Source: Bacteroidota bacterium (GTDB lineage: Bacteria; Bacteroidota; Bacteroidia; Flavobacteriales_E; Vicingaceae). From it: DNA of 64,000 nt. Under the pieces are notes generated by a model. That model was not told the DNA's origin. It searched no databases and worked only from the letters and a program-made list of their open reading frames with translations. Position 1 is the first letter of the stretch, and each line of letters opens with the position of its first letter. Positions 43,252 to 52,028 of this stretch are shown here, one piece after another. The translations under genes and the position numbers were made by a program. Location: positions 496,001-560,000 of the forward strand of contig JABFGJ010000001.1 in the NCBI GenBank assembly GCA_013112545.1, read 5' to 3'.

Positions 43252-44667
43252 TTATTTTGTTAAAAGTTCTAAGGTTTTTAATTCAACAGAAGACACAATA
43301 AAGCCATTTGGAGGGCTATCAAGATTTCCTTTTCCACGTATCATAAAGGCATAATCTTCTGGGTTTTTCCAATTTAAATTCACTTTGCCATATCGGTTGA
43401 AATAACCGTGTAAAGACCATTCTCGATAAATGTCTTGCCCAATATATATGGTTGAGTTTTCAGGAACAATGCTCAATATTGTTTTGATGTCACTTAGTTT
43501 GTCTTGCTCGCGATTGGTTTTTCCAACTTGTGAAAAAATAGCAACCAAGCCTATAGCAAAAAAACCAATTCCCAAAAATTTAAAGCCCCGAATCGCTTTC
43601 TTTTTAATTTCAACCTTTTGTATGAAAGGAATTATAATTGGGGCGATTACCAAAGCAACTACTATTGCAAAAAGCGGGAAAACCGGATTGATATAAAAAA
43701 CACTTTGTTTTAAACTAACTAGTATAGGAAGCACACCACTAAAAGCAGTTGCAGTAAAAACCCATATCCATAGAGTTCTTTCTTGTTGAAAAACTCCTTG
43801 TATTTTAAAATATCGCTTATTTAAAACAAGTAAAATGACACTTAAAATAATCATCACTAATGATTCTTCAAATGCTTTTCTTAAAATATAAAAACGGGAG
43901 GAAACGGTTTGTTCGTTTTTTAAACTATTGACAACTTGAATTTCAAAATAATTAGTAATGCTTTCAATACCTTCAGGCATAATAACATATAAGATTAAAA
44001 AAGGAAAAAGCAGACCACCAATCAGCACAAGGTATTGAAATACCATTTTAATCAGTTTTAAATCCTTTTTAAATACGCGGTAAAAAAACAAAAAGGAAAG
44101 CGGAAACAAAGCAACAAGACCTTTAGTTAGGAAACCCAGAAAAAGTAGAAATCCAGAAAAGATCAACCAAAATATTTTTTCTGTTTTAATAAACTTTATT
44201 TGAGCCCAAATAGAGGTGATGATAAAAACCATTAATGTGTTTTCGAGCATATTATTACTCACACTCCATATCATTTTAGGAACGGTAAGCCACAGTAAAA
44301 GTGGAATCCAGAAATAAGCACGGAATTCTTTTTTGACACAATTTTTCCAGATTAATGAAATAAAGTAAGCGGTGACAACAAAGGTGCTCAATGAATAAAA
44401 ACGCTCGACAAAGAGACTGTCGCCAAAAACCCAAAAACCAATGCTTTGTAAACCAAAAGCAAGTGGAGGATGGTCTAGAAATATAGGACCAACAGTTGAG
44501 GTTAAGTGTGGTTTCCAGAAGCTACCAATTCCTTCTGCCATGTTTCTAGCTATGGTTGCGTAATAAGTACCATCCATAAACATGCCTTCACTTAAAAATT
44601 GTGGGGAAATGAGAATTAAAAACAATCCCGACACGGCAAGTAATATGGAGTTATTTATATTCTTCAA
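43252..44667 (-). CDS. GT39-type membrane glycosyltransferase
   Basis: A 471-residue multi-pass protein with about 10-11 hydrophobic helices, a conserved N-terminal loop MDGTYYATIARNMAEG and an acidic motif LDHPPLAF (the GT39/ArnT lumenal-loop signature). Such enzymes transfer sugars from polyprenyl-phosphate donors to lipids or proteins in the periplasm. It starts 5 bp after the LytTR regulator and is the last gene of the XRE-LytTR-GT39 operon. Confidence 0.85.
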   Translation of the reverse strand: MKNINNSILLAVSGLFLILISPQFLSEGMFMDGTYYATIARNMAEGIGSFWKPHLTSTVGPIFLDHPPLAFGLQSIGFWVFGDSLFVERFYSLSTFVVTAYFISLIWKNCVKKEFRAYFWIPLLLWLTVPKMIWSVSNNMLENTLMVFIITSIWAQIKFIKTEKIFWLIFSGFLLFLGFLTKGLVALFPLSFLFFYRVFKKDLKLIKMVFQYLVLIGGLLFPFLILYVIMPEGIESITNYFEIQVVNSLKNEQTVSSRFYILRKAFEESLVMIILSVILLVLNKRYFKIQGVFQQERTLWIWVFTATAFSGVLPILVSLKQSVFYINPVFPLFAIVVALVIAPIIIPFIQKVEIKKKAIRGFKFLGIGFFAIGLVAIFSQVGKTNREQDKLSDIKTILSIVPENSTIYIGQDIYREWSLHGYFNRYGKVNLNWKNPEDYAFMIRGKGNLDSPPNGFIVSSVELKTLELLTK

Positions 44668-44672
44668 GTTAA

Positions 44673-45533
44673 TTATTTTTCGGACAATTGTTTTTTTATG
44701 GAAGCAACAAAAGATCTTGAAACAGGTACATCAAAGTTAAATAATTTACCAAAATTTAAACTAAGACCCTGAGCATTACCAGAGAAGCACTCAACAGCAT
44801 TAATGTTTACTAAATAACTTCTGTGGCATTGTTGTATATAAGCAAAACCAGACAAGGCACTAGAAACATCTTTTAAAGCATTTCTAATTACTTCTTTTTT
44901 TAGTTCATTCTCGGCTTTATAATACACTTCAATATAATTTTCTACAGCTTTTATCGCTAGCAAATTATTTAAGTCTAGTTGAAATTCTTCACTAATGTTT
45001 TTGGAAGGAATATGAACTAAGTCATGCCTTTCTGGCTTTTTGATAATGGATGAATTTAAGTCCGCAGCTTGTTTTAAAGCAGATGAGAGTTTTTTATTGT
45101 AAACAAAAAAAGTGCTTATAGTTACGGGAATTAACCCTACCAATAAGGTTGCGCCTTGAAAAAACAAGTAGCCATTTAAAGAGGGGTTTAATAAATTTTG
45201 AGAAACCGAAAAGGCTAGATTTCCTATACCTATGGTGAAAAAAACCCAAGTCGTATATAAAATGTTTTTCGAAACAGTCCAGCTTTTTAAACTAAACCAT
45301 TTCTTAAAAAATAGAGAAAAGATAAGGTAATTGGAAATTAAAACAAGCGCAGTAACAAGTCCATAACCCATTAACAGTATTGTCTTGTTTTCTGCTTGAT
45401 AGTTTATTAATCCAAAAGGCTGAAAAACCCATAAAAACAAAAAAATGAACAAGCCAAAACTTAAAGCGGAAAGTGTGGCCTTTTTTATCGATTCGTTAAA
45501 GGGATAAGGTTCGTGAAGAACATTCCAATTCAT
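44673..45533 (-). CDS. Membrane-anchored LytTR DNA-binding regulator
   Basis: A 286-residue protein with four N-terminal transmembrane helices (about 20-145) and a C-terminal LytTR domain (about 180-284: LLAIKAVENYIEVYYKAE, YIQQCHRSYLVNINAVECF). It has no receiver domain. Such proteins couple a membrane signal directly to DNA binding. It lies between the XRE/S24 regulator and the GT39 glycosyltransferase; regulation of the glycosyltransferase is inferred. Confidence 0.88.
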   Translation of the reverse strand: MNWNVLHEPYPFNESIKKATLSALSFGLFIFLFLWVFQPFGLINYQAENKTILLMGYGLVTALVLISNYLIFSLFFKKWFSLKSWTVSKNILYTTWVFFTIGIGNLAFSVSQNLLNPSLNGYLFFQGATLLVGLIPVTISTFFVYNKKLSSALKQAADLNSSIIKKPERHDLVHIPSKNISEEFQLDLNNLLAIKAVENYIEVYYKAENELKKEVIRNALKDVSSALSGFAYIQQCHRSYLVNINAVECFSGNAQGLSLNFGKLFNFDVPVSRSFVASIKKQLSEK

Positions 45534-45560
45534 GCCAGCTAAGGTAGTTGTTTTGAGCTA

Positions 45561-46346
45561 TTAATTTTTTTTCAAGCTATTAACTTCATCTTTTAATTGT
45601 AGCATCATGTTAGTAAGTTGATTAACCGATAAGCTTTCGGATGTTTTTTGCGGAAGATCAAAACTTAAAAAAGCTTTGGCTTTCCATACTTCGAGAACTG
45701 CCGCACCTGAAATGGTATATGTTTCGTAAATGCTATTGTCAGAGTGTAATTCAAGCGTTTGTTTTTCTTCCAAATGATTGACCACGCGTTTATATACGAG
45801 CCCATCATCTTTTGTTATTAAGACATAACAATGGTTGTCTTTTATGTTTTTCCAGTTTTCTATGTATTCGGCCAAAATATAAGAACCAGAGGGAATAGGG
45901 TGCATACTATCTCCATTAATTTGAAATGCTCGATAAGTTCCTTGAGAAAATTCGTTTAAGGGTAGATTAAAACGAGGTAGCGTCTCAATAAATTCTGGGT
46001 CTGCATATCCATTTAAATACCCCGCAGCTGCTTTTATAGGTACTAGAGTTATTCGTTCGATTTGCTGATCATCTACAACTATAGGAAGAATTCTTAAATC
46101 ATTTCCTTCAAAATCTTTTTTTGCAATACTTGATTTTTGAGCAAGATCTTTTTCAATCAAATCATCTAATTTAATTTTAAAAAAATGCGAGATATTTTGA
46201 AGTGTCACCATATTTGGCTCAGCTCTTCCTTCTTCGTATGAGCCTATTTTTGGTCGATTTATGCCAATTTTTGAAGCAAACTCACCCTGCGTTAAACCCT
46301 TAGACTTTCTTAGAAATTTTAGGTTGATTGAAAAAAAATTATCCAT
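45561..46346 (-). CDS. XRE regulator with S24 (LexA/CI-like) peptidase domain
   Basis: A 261-residue protein. An HTH_3 domain (residues 7-62: LRKSKGLTQGEFASKIGI) precedes an S24 domain (about 95-225). It carries a potential autocleavage bond A108-G109 in AAAGYLNGY and the Ser-Lys dyad S147 (GDSMHP) and K186 (VYKRV). That arrangement allows RecA-type or self-cleavage as in LexA/CI; whether it happens is untested. It is the first gene of the XRE-LytTR-GT39 operon and divergent from the DUF1883-like gene. Confidence 0.9.
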   Translation of the reverse strand: MDNFFSINLKFLRKSKGLTQGEFASKIGINRPKIGSYEEGRAEPNMVTLQNISHFFKIKLDDLIEKDLAQKSSIAKKDFEGNDLRILPIVVDDQQIERITLVPIKAAAGYLNGYADPEFIETLPRFNLPLNEFSQGTYRAFQINGDSMHPIPSGSYILAEYIENWKNIKDNHCYVLITKDDGLVYKRVVNHLEEKQTLELHSDNSIYETYTISGAAVLEVWKAKAFLSFDLPQKTSESLSVNQLTNMMLQLKDEVNSLKKN

Positions 46347-46354
46347 TTTTAATG

Positions 46355-46375
46355 CTAAAAAAATTAGTAAGCTAA
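46355..46375. promoter_or_regulatory. Possible XRE operator in the divergent promoter
   Basis: CTAA (46355-46358), TTAG (46364-46367) and CTAA (46372-46375) alternate with 5- and 4-bp spacers, forming overlapping dyads 8-30 bp upstream of the XRE start and near the -7 box of the divergent gene. Assignment is only by location. Confidence 0.3.
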
Positions 46376-46384
46376 AAAATATAG

Positions 46385-46392
46385 TATATTTG
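46385..46392 (+). promoter_or_regulatory. -7 promoter box for the DUF1883-like gene
   Basis: TATATTTG fits TAnnTTTG and ends 37 nt before the ATG at 46430. Confidence 0.45.
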
Positions 46393-46429
46393 AACGGTAA
46401 ATGTAACGAATCCTAACAAATTTAGCAAA

Positions 46430-46696
46430 ATGAATCAAATACATCATAAAATAAGAGGCAGCTATCCAGGTTTTATAGGTATAGAACTGCCAAACGAATA
46501 TCAAGTTTTGCTTTTAGATGAAGACAATTATAATGCTTATCGCAAGCACCAAAACTACAATGGGGTTTGTATGGAAGTAAAAGATGAATACTGCCACTTT
46601 GAAAAACCTACTCAAGGATCATGGCATTTAGTGATTGAAGGCAAAACTTGTGGCTTTTCTCCAAGTAATATTCATATTATTTATAAAGCAGCATAA
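46430..46696 (+). CDS. DUF1883-like small protein
   Basis: An 88-residue soluble protein. The pattern LPNEYQVLLLDEDNYNAYRK, then GSWHLVIEGKT, resembles DUF1883, a beta-domain found alone or fused to TIR domains. Function is unknown. It is divergent from the XRE/S24 regulator and may be a target of it (inference). A strong bidirectional terminator lies about 130 bp downstream. Confidence 0.55.
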   Translation: MNQIHHKIRGSYPGFIGIELPNEYQVLLLDEDNYNAYRKHQNYNGVCMEVKDEYCHFEKPTQGSWHLVIEGKTCGFSPSNIHIIYKAA

Positions 46697-46722
46697 CTAA
46701 TATTCAAACTTAGATAAATACC

Positions 46723-46740
46723 TGTAATCGTTGGATTACA
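46723..46740. repeat. Small perfect hairpin
   Basis: TGTAATC and GATTACA pair around loop GTTG, 27 bp after the DUF1883-like stop codon. It lacks a T tract, so it is not a standard terminator. Confidence 0.4.
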
Positions 46741-46819
46741 ATGGAGAGAGTGTGTACTATATTTATCAATGTTGTGTTTACTTTAAAAAGAAAAGTGTAA
46801 TAAAGTAAATTAAAACATA

Positions 46820-46847
46820 AAAAAAGGAGCCATTGGCTCCTTTTTTT
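46820..46847. terminator. Bidirectional intrinsic terminator
   Basis: A 6-bp GC stem GGAGCC/GGCTCC with loop ATT is flanked by a run of six A on the left and seven T on the right. It separates the convergent DUF1883-like and T9SS genes and can work on both strands. Confidence 0.85.
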
Positions 46848-46866
46848 ATTTCTATGGGTTTATAAT

Positions 46867-47535
46867 TTAATAAACGTTTATCTTTTTCATTTTGGAAATT
46901 TCGTTATTCGAAATTTTCATAAAGTAAAGTCCTGCAGTTAAACCGTCAATATTTATTTGATTCAAAATAGAGTTTGCTTTAATGGTTCCACTTTTAACAA
47001 GCTGACCTTTTATATCAAGCAATTCATATTTAGAATTAACTTTAGACAATTCTTCACCCATTTTTATATTTACAAAGTTTCTTGCAGGATTTGGAAATAC
47101 ACTAAAATTTGCAGTGCTTTTTTCAGTTTCAATTCCAGTTGTGCTACATGATGAAACATCTAATAAGCCTACATAAACACTATTGACATAAGTATTATCA
47201 ATATACGCAGAAGCTTTAACTTGATAAGTTTTAACAGGTAAACTAGACAGTACAACATTAAACATAGGTTGAGAGATTGCTCCTGCACAAATAAAGGAGC
47301 TCGTATAGTTTACTTCCACATCAATGGTGTCTCCATTAATTGTAAAAGTAGAAGGGCCTTGTTGCCAATTGATGCAACCTAAATACGTTAACACATCCAC
47401 TTGTGTGCTTGAGCAACTATCTATACTGTTGTTCGTTATAGTTGCCGATTGAACTCTAAAAATTTGTCCATAACTTATCGTGCTTGTTAAAAGCAACAAA
47501 GCGAAAAGAAATAAAGAGTAAGTCGTTTTTTTCAT
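46867..47535 (-). CDS. Small T9SS-sorted secreted protein
   Basis: A 222-residue protein: signal peptide (residues 1-23, ending ISYGQ), a beta-sandwich domain of about 120 residues with several cysteines, and a type A T9SS sorting domain from FSVFPNPARNFVNIK. The end is KKINVY. No enzymatic motif is visible. It lies 33 bp downstream of the DUF4199 gene in the same direction. Confidence 0.82.
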   Translation of the reverse strand: MKKTTYSLFLFALLLLTSTISYGQIFRVQSATITNNSIDSCSSTQVDVLTYLGCINWQQGPSTFTINGDTIDVEVNYTSSFICAGAISQPMFNVVLSSLPVKTYQVKASAYIDNTYVNSVYVGLLDVSSCSTTGIETEKSTANFSVFPNPARNFVNIKMGEELSKVNSKYELLDIKGQLVKSGTIKANSILNQINIDGLTAGLYFMKISNNEISKMKKINVY

Positions 47536-47568
47536 TTTGGTATTTATTATTTATTATGCAAATATAAA

Positions 47569-48084
47569 TTATTCTTCCTTTTTAAGAATAGCTGCTGAAA
47601 ATAAAGTAACTAGAATCCCAAGAGGCAAAATTTCTAGGTATGTTAGCGCGGCTTTAAACAATGGGTTTTTATAATATTCCATCCAAACATTCATGGTTTG
47701 AATTTGAGCATCTATTTCAGCTTGGCTTAAGCCGCTGTTATTTAAAGCCTCTATAGAACTATTAAAATAGTCTATTGCAAAATTTGGCAAGAAGTAATTT
47801 GATAGTATTAACCAAGTTAAAACGTACATACTAGAAATCACTAAGGCTATATATAGCCCCACCATAAAAGCCTTTTTAAAAGAAATTACTCCATTCAATT
47901 TATTATTTCTATATGATTTCACTCCAAAAAATAAGCTAGTATATGAAACTAACATTGTAGCGTATCCCAATAATTCAGAGTTAGCAAAATCTGTATTCTT
48001 ATCCATAAAAGGGAGGGTGGCACACATAAATAGAGAAACAATTAGCCCACCTATAATGCCATATTTAAAAACTGAATTTTTCAT
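47569..48084 (-). CDS. DUF4199 membrane protein
   Basis: A 171-residue protein with four transmembrane helices and the DUF4199 layout: YGIIGGLIVSLFMCATL, then VSYTSLFFGVKSYRNNKLNGVISFKKAF, and the final LEILPLGILVTLFSA. It is common in Bacteroidota and of unknown function. It probably shares a transcript with the small T9SS protein downstream. Confidence 0.8.
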   Translation of the reverse strand: MKNSVFKYGIIGGLIVSLFMCATLPFMDKNTDFANSELLGYATMLVSYTSLFFGVKSYRNNKLNGVISFKKAFMVGLYIALVISSMYVLTWLILSNYFLPNFAIDYFNSSIEALNNSGLSQAEIDAQIQTMNVWMEYYKNPLFKAALTYLEILPLGILVTLFSAAILKKEE

Positions 48085-48401
48085 TTACTGTTAAGTATTA
48101 TCAATTATTATTAAAGAATAAACATGCAAATTATGAAGAAAAAGTGAACATTAACCAATCAATATAGGGTAAACAATTTTAGATAAGACCTAAGTTTAAG
48201 AGATTCTAAAACCTATATAATCAACAAAACGGGGTTTGAGAACATTAAAAATATAGTTCATAACATAAATTTTAGAATACAAATGCGGTGAATTAATATT
48301 GTATTGTAAAACAATTTGTAACCATTAGAAGAGACAAAACGTACATTAATCGACAAAATAACCAGATTTAACGTATTTTTGCTCCTAATAAAACATAGAC
48401 C
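48085..48401. other. Intergenic control region, no gene seen
   Basis: About 320 bp between the divergent DUF4199 gene and the 29-codon ORF. It contains a TAnnTTTG box at 48374-48381 and otherwise AT-rich sequence without a recognisable gene or RNA. Confidence 0.45.
48374..48381 (+). promoter_or_regulatory. -7 promoter box for the small membrane peptide gene
   Basis: TATTTTTG fits TAnnTTTG and ends 20 nt before the ATG at 48402. Confidence 0.45.
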
Positions 48402-48491
48402 ATGGAAAACAAAACAAGAAATATTCAATTGATAACCTTTCAGATAGCTATTACTATAATTGTTTTTTCAATTGTTGCAATAGGTGTTTAG
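48402..48491 (+). CDS. Putative 29-residue single-pass membrane peptide
   Basis: An ATG at 48402 opens a 29-codon frame with a short hydrophilic start (MENKTRN) and a continuous hydrophobic helix (residues about 9-29, LITFQIAITIIVFSIVAIGV). It is preceded 20 nt upstream by a TAnnTTTG box and followed 32 bp later by a hairpin with eight T. This gives it its own promoter and terminator, so I keep it despite its size. It is not homologous to anything I recognise; it could be a regulator or accessory peptide of a membrane protein. Confidence 0.5.
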   Translation: MENKTRNIQLITFQIAITIIVFSIVAIGV

Positions 48492-48523
48492 CTAACACAA
48501 TCTAAAGAGAATAAATAACAGAG

Positions 48524-48547
48524 GACAAATAAAATTGTCTTTTTTTT
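48524..48547 (+). terminator. Intrinsic terminator after the small ORF
   Basis: GACAA and TTGTC pair around ATAAAA and are followed by eight T. The stem is short, but the T tract is long. Confidence 0.65.
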
Positions 48548-48585
48548 GTCCTTAAAAATTTAATTCAACACAAACAATTCGATTA

Positions 48586-48618
48586 TATCTTGTGAAGGTG
48601 AATAAAAACTTCAAGATA
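48586..48618 (+). promoter_or_regulatory. Imperfect hairpin abutting the receiver-like gene start
   Basis: TATCTT and GAAG (48586-48597) can pair with CTTC and AAGATA (48609-48618) with a 2-nt bulge. The last base of the right arm is the A of the start codon. Such a structure could modulate initiation. Confidence 0.35.
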
Positions 48619-49040
48619 TGAACTCAACTCAACAAATCAACTACCATAACTTCATTGTAGATACACCAATTAGCAAAGCAGAAAAAAGTGTGCTAATCAT
48701 TTCTAATTGTGAAAGTACTAGCAAGAGACTCCAAGCTATAATACAGAAGTTAAACCACAAGTGTATTGCAGTCGTTACAAATTATTTTAAAGCCGATAAG
48801 ATAATCGCTAGCCAAGAACCGGATGTTGTAATTATTTCTACAGATATGGAAGGAGATTTGAATGGCTATGACATAGCAAAGTATTTAAAGTTAGATTATG
48901 ACTTACCATTCTTTCTTGTTCAAAAAGAAGAAAATTTTGAGAATCTAAAGTGGTCTGCTGAGCTAAACCCAGATGCAAATTTGTTTTTAGATCATGGTGA
49001 AGTAAAGTTAACGGCACGAATTAAAGATGCCTTGAGTTAA
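48618..49040 (+). CDS. Degenerate response-regulator receiver protein
   Basis: A 140-residue CheY-like fold that matches the receiver pattern (VLIISNCESTSKRLQAII, then DVVIIST, then GYDIAKYLK) but has lost the signalling residues. The acidic pair is S29-N30, the phospho-acceptor position is S74 (VVIIST), and the conserved lysine is replaced in FLDHG. A different aspartate (D76) lies nearby. It is therefore a pseudo-receiver, perhaps binding a partner without phosphorylation. It stands alone, without a kinase or output domain beside it. Confidence 0.6.
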   Translation: MNSTQQINYHNFIVDTPISKAEKSVLIISNCESTSKRLQAIIQKLNHKCIAVVTNYFKADKIIASQEPDVVIISTDMEGDLNGYDIAKYLKLDYDLPFFLVQKEENFENLKWSAELNPDANLFLDHGEVKLTARIKDALS

Positions 49041-49066
49041 TTTTTTGTCCACATTTTGTCCGCCAA

Positions 49067-50584
49067 CTATTTAGTGGCTTTTACAAATTTCATAACCTCC
49101 GTATTGTTTTTGCCTACAAGTTGTAGGAAATAGATACCACTTTCTAGATTAGATACATCTACTTGTTCAGTGTAGTTTTGTTCTTGAACAAACCTTCCGC
49201 TTAAATCTCGAATCACTATTTTTTCAAATTTCAAACTTGATTTAATGTTTAATTGATTAGTAGTGGGGTTTGGAAAAACTATATTGTTTTTACTTGCAGA
49301 ATAGGTTTCAAGCCCTGTAAACAGGAAAGGTTTAGTACCCCAAGTTTGGTTTCCCTTTTTTATATAAACGATATTTTTATCATGATCATAACTAGATGCT
49401 GTAGAGCTAGCGTAGTCGTTTTCGTCATCGCCAACCCCTATTATTCTTAAACTTTGTTTGCCTCCTTCAAATTGTAGCCGTCTCAAGCTATCTGTTGTGC
49501 CATTAAATAGAAAATCATAACTTTTATAGGAAACCAAGCTCGCAAAACCTATGTCTGGAATTACCCCAAGAATAATTAAATCCTTAGAATAATACATTGA
49601 AATAGTATTATAAGCATTACTAGAAATCTGGGAATTTGGGTTTACAATGCCTGAGTTTGAAATCAAATAATTGGCGTTAATAGAAAATGTATCTGTGATT
49701 ATTCTATGGAATGGTGCTCCAGAAGGATCTCCCATTCGGGTTTCTCTGGTTTGAATTGTTCTAGTATTGCCAATAGTTGTATCAGCAATTATCGATCTTC
49801 TAAAGACCCTCCAACCAGTGAATGGTGGAGGAGGAGAAGGCATAATGAATACACTGTAATATTCATTAAAATAATATTCATCGCCAGTGGTTAAAACATT
49901 GTTTAATTGATTGCTAATCGTATCGGGAATAGTTGATGTTTTTTGATAAAAAAGAGCACTATCTAATTGGGTAAAATCTATTGTTTTTACTACACCGTTA
50001 TTCTTAGAAAATATTACCTGCGATTGATGAAAAGCATGAGGGATAACATTGTTTAGAGAATCATAGACTCTGAGTGTGAGATAAACAAGAGAATCTTGCA
50101 AGGTGTTATCATACGAGCGTGTGTTTAATCTAGCTTTTAAAAAATGATTGTTTTTTTTGTTTTTACCAATTGTTCTATAGCTACCTATTGTGCCATAATT
50201 GTTTGGGAAGTTTAAAGTAAAACCATTGCCGTCAATCGTTTTAACAACAGTAGAGTCAGCATAAAAGAAGGCCGTATCTCCAAACATTTTTCCCTTAATT
50301 GGTTGATAATAAGAGCTCCAGTTAGAGTTAAAGAGTTTGTTCAGCATATTAATATTAACTCCTTTAGAAAAAACTAGTATTTGTTTTACAGAGTCAATAG
50401 TTCTTGAGGTAACGTTTATTGTTTGTATGGGATAGAAAGACTTCGCAGAAGAACGCGACTTAAATTGCACAGTTTTATCGCATTTATAGTGTGTTTTATT
50501 CGCATTCGGGTTAAACGGCATCCAATTTTGGGCGCTTAACAATGTTGTTGCAAAAAGAAGTAGAAGGAGTATTGGTTTTTTCAT
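49067..50584 (-). CDS. T9SS-sorted secreted protein, paralogue A
   Basis: A 505-residue protein with signal peptide MKKPILLLLLFATTLLSAQ, a long beta-rich region of Tyr/Ser/Asn-rich strands, and a type A T9SS sorting domain (VFPNPTTNQLNIKSS ... GIYFLQLVGKNNTE). It shares its first 23 codons exactly, including synonymous sites, with the neighbour at 50589-52028. Function is unknown. It starts 4 bp after that neighbour's stop. Confidence 0.8.
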   Translation of the reverse strand: MKKPILLLLLFATTLLSAQNWMPFNPNANKTHYKCDKTVQFKSRSSAKSFYPIQTINVTSRTIDSVKQILVFSKGVNINMLNKLFNSNWSSYYQPIKGKMFGDTAFFYADSTVVKTIDGNGFTLNFPNNYGTIGSYRTIGKNKKNNHFLKARLNTRSYDNTLQDSLVYLTLRVYDSLNNVIPHAFHQSQVIFSKNNGVVKTIDFTQLDSALFYQKTSTIPDTISNQLNNVLTTGDEYYFNEYYSVFIMPSPPPPFTGWRVFRRSIIADTTIGNTRTIQTRETRMGDPSGAPFHRIITDTFSINANYLISNSGIVNPNSQISSNAYNTISMYYSKDLIILGVIPDIGFASLVSYKSYDFLFNGTTDSLRRLQFEGGKQSLRIIGVGDDENDYASSTASSYDHDKNIVYIKKGNQTWGTKPFLFTGLETYSASKNNIVFPNPTTNQLNIKSSLKFEKIVIRDLSGRFVQEQNYTEQVDVSNLESGIYFLQLVGKNNTEVMKFVKATK

Positions 50585-50591
50585 AGAATTA
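50517..50591 (-). repeat. 75-bp direct repeat, copy 1
   Basis: A 75-bp block covering the signal-peptide codons of paralogue A and a few bases before its start. It is identical to 51961-52035. Confidence 0.9.
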
Positions 50592-52028
50592 GTTTTTAAT
50601 AAATTTTTCAGTGATAGAATGTTCGCCGATTAATCGAATAATATATATTCCACATTGAAACCCTGAAACATCAATTTGATTAGAAAAATCTTGCTTTAGA
50701 ACTACTTGACCGCTTAGGTTTCTGATTTCAATAAAGTCAAAACTGGAGTTTGCGTTTAGGTTTAGAAAATCTGATGTTGGATTAGGGTAAATACTTGTAT
50801 TAGACTTATCTAGTTCCTTTATTGATAATATGGTTGGAGGAGTACCCCACACTTTTCCTCCGATTTTTGCATAAGCCAACCTTTTTGTAATACGATTAGA
50901 CCCATTGCCAGACATTCCATGCTGATAATTTTCATCCCACATCCCTATTTTTCGATTATCAAATGTGCCACTTAATTGAGGCCCAGTATAAATGGAATCA
51001 ACACCAGAAGTTAAAATGGTAGTGTAACTTGAAATTTTAAGTCGATTTAAAGCACCATTGGAAAAAGAATAATCAAACACTGTTGGGAAAAAACAATATG
51101 GGTTTGGTGGCCATTGCAAACAAGAATCCTCAATGATATTTGACTCCATAATAGCAAACAATTTAGTTGTATCAATAGTATTGCTATCTATTCCAGTGTA
51201 TATAAAAGGTTGGGGTGGAAGCCAAGGTTTAAAATTACTTTCATATATGCTATAATAAATCGTTTTAATGTTATTTTGACGACTAACCGAATCTATTCTA
51301 TATATATAAGTATTCCAATCATCGAGGCCATCAATAGTGGAGTTTTCGTTTATTACTATTTCATCACCAGGAAAATGAGGATAGTTTTGTTGCTCTTTAA
51401 TGGTGTCATTCATAAAGACCTGCTTATAATAAGAGGCTATTTTTAGTTCGGAATAATTGATGCTTTCTAGCATTCCAAAACTTTTAGAAAGCTTATAATA
51501 CGTATTGTTAAAAGGATGCGAAGTGTCTATAGCTCCACTAGAATTTAATACGGTTTGGCTAACATATACAACTGAATCAATGGCGCCATTGATAGTAGTG
51601 CTATAAAAACTATCTACTTTTCCAATAAGGGTTGCACTACTACTAATTCCGATTGTGAATGTGTCATTTAAGTTATAAAGATGAGGAAATATAATGTTGA
51701 ACCCTATGGAATCAATCGTGAAAAATTTACTTTGGTTATTGGATGAAAAAAGAGAATCTCCAAACATTTGTGCTTTTAAACACTGAGTCTGCCTGCTTTG
51801 AACTTGATTATTGTATCCCTTTTTAAACTTGAGTGCAAGCCCGCCTGATAACTGAGTGACCTTGGAAGTAACAACAGAAAGTATTGGTTGGGTATAACCA
51901 TAAAAAATGGGAATGGAATCTTTTGCGAGAAAGTGAATTCTTGTATCATTGACGTTTGTTGGCATCCAATTTTGGGCGCTTAACAATGTTGTTGCAAAAA
52001 GAAGTAGAAGGAGTATTGGTTTTTTCAT
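50589..52028 (-). CDS. T9SS-sorted secreted protein, paralogue B
   Basis: A 479-residue protein with the same signal peptide as paralogue A. Its T9SS sorting domain is SIYPNPTSDFLNLNANSS ... GIYIIRLIGEHSITEKF. The mature beta domains of the two are only weakly similar, so the pair arose by old duplication. The perfect match is limited to the 5' end (75 bp). It is the first gene of the leftward pair. Function is unknown. Confidence 0.8.
   Translation of the reverse strand: MKKPILLLLLFATTLLSAQNWMPTNVNDTRIHFLAKDSIPIFYGYTQPILSVVTSKVTQLSGGLALKFKKGYNNQVQSRQTQCLKAQMFGDSLFSSNNQSKFFTIDSIGFNIIFPHLYNLNDTFTIGISSSATLIGKVDSFYSTTINGAIDSVVYVSQTVLNSSGAIDTSHPFNNTYYKLSKSFGMLESINYSELKIASYYKQVFMNDTIKEQQNYPHFPGDEIVINENSTIDGLDDWNTYIYRIDSVSRQNNIKTIYYSIYESNFKPWLPPQPFIYTGIDSNTIDTTKLFAIMESNIIEDSCLQWPPNPYCFFPTVFDYSFSNGALNRLKISSYTTILTSGVDSIYTGPQLSGTFDNRKIGMWDENYQHGMSGNGSNRITKRLAYAKIGGKVWGTPPTILSIKELDKSNTSIYPNPTSDFLNLNANSSFDFIEIRNLSGQVVLKQDFSNQIDVSGFQCGIYIIRLIGEHSITEKFIKN

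Noticed and set aside
46723-46740. Terminator for the DUF1883-like gene
   Set aside because: The hairpin has no T tract; the clear terminator is at 46820-46847.
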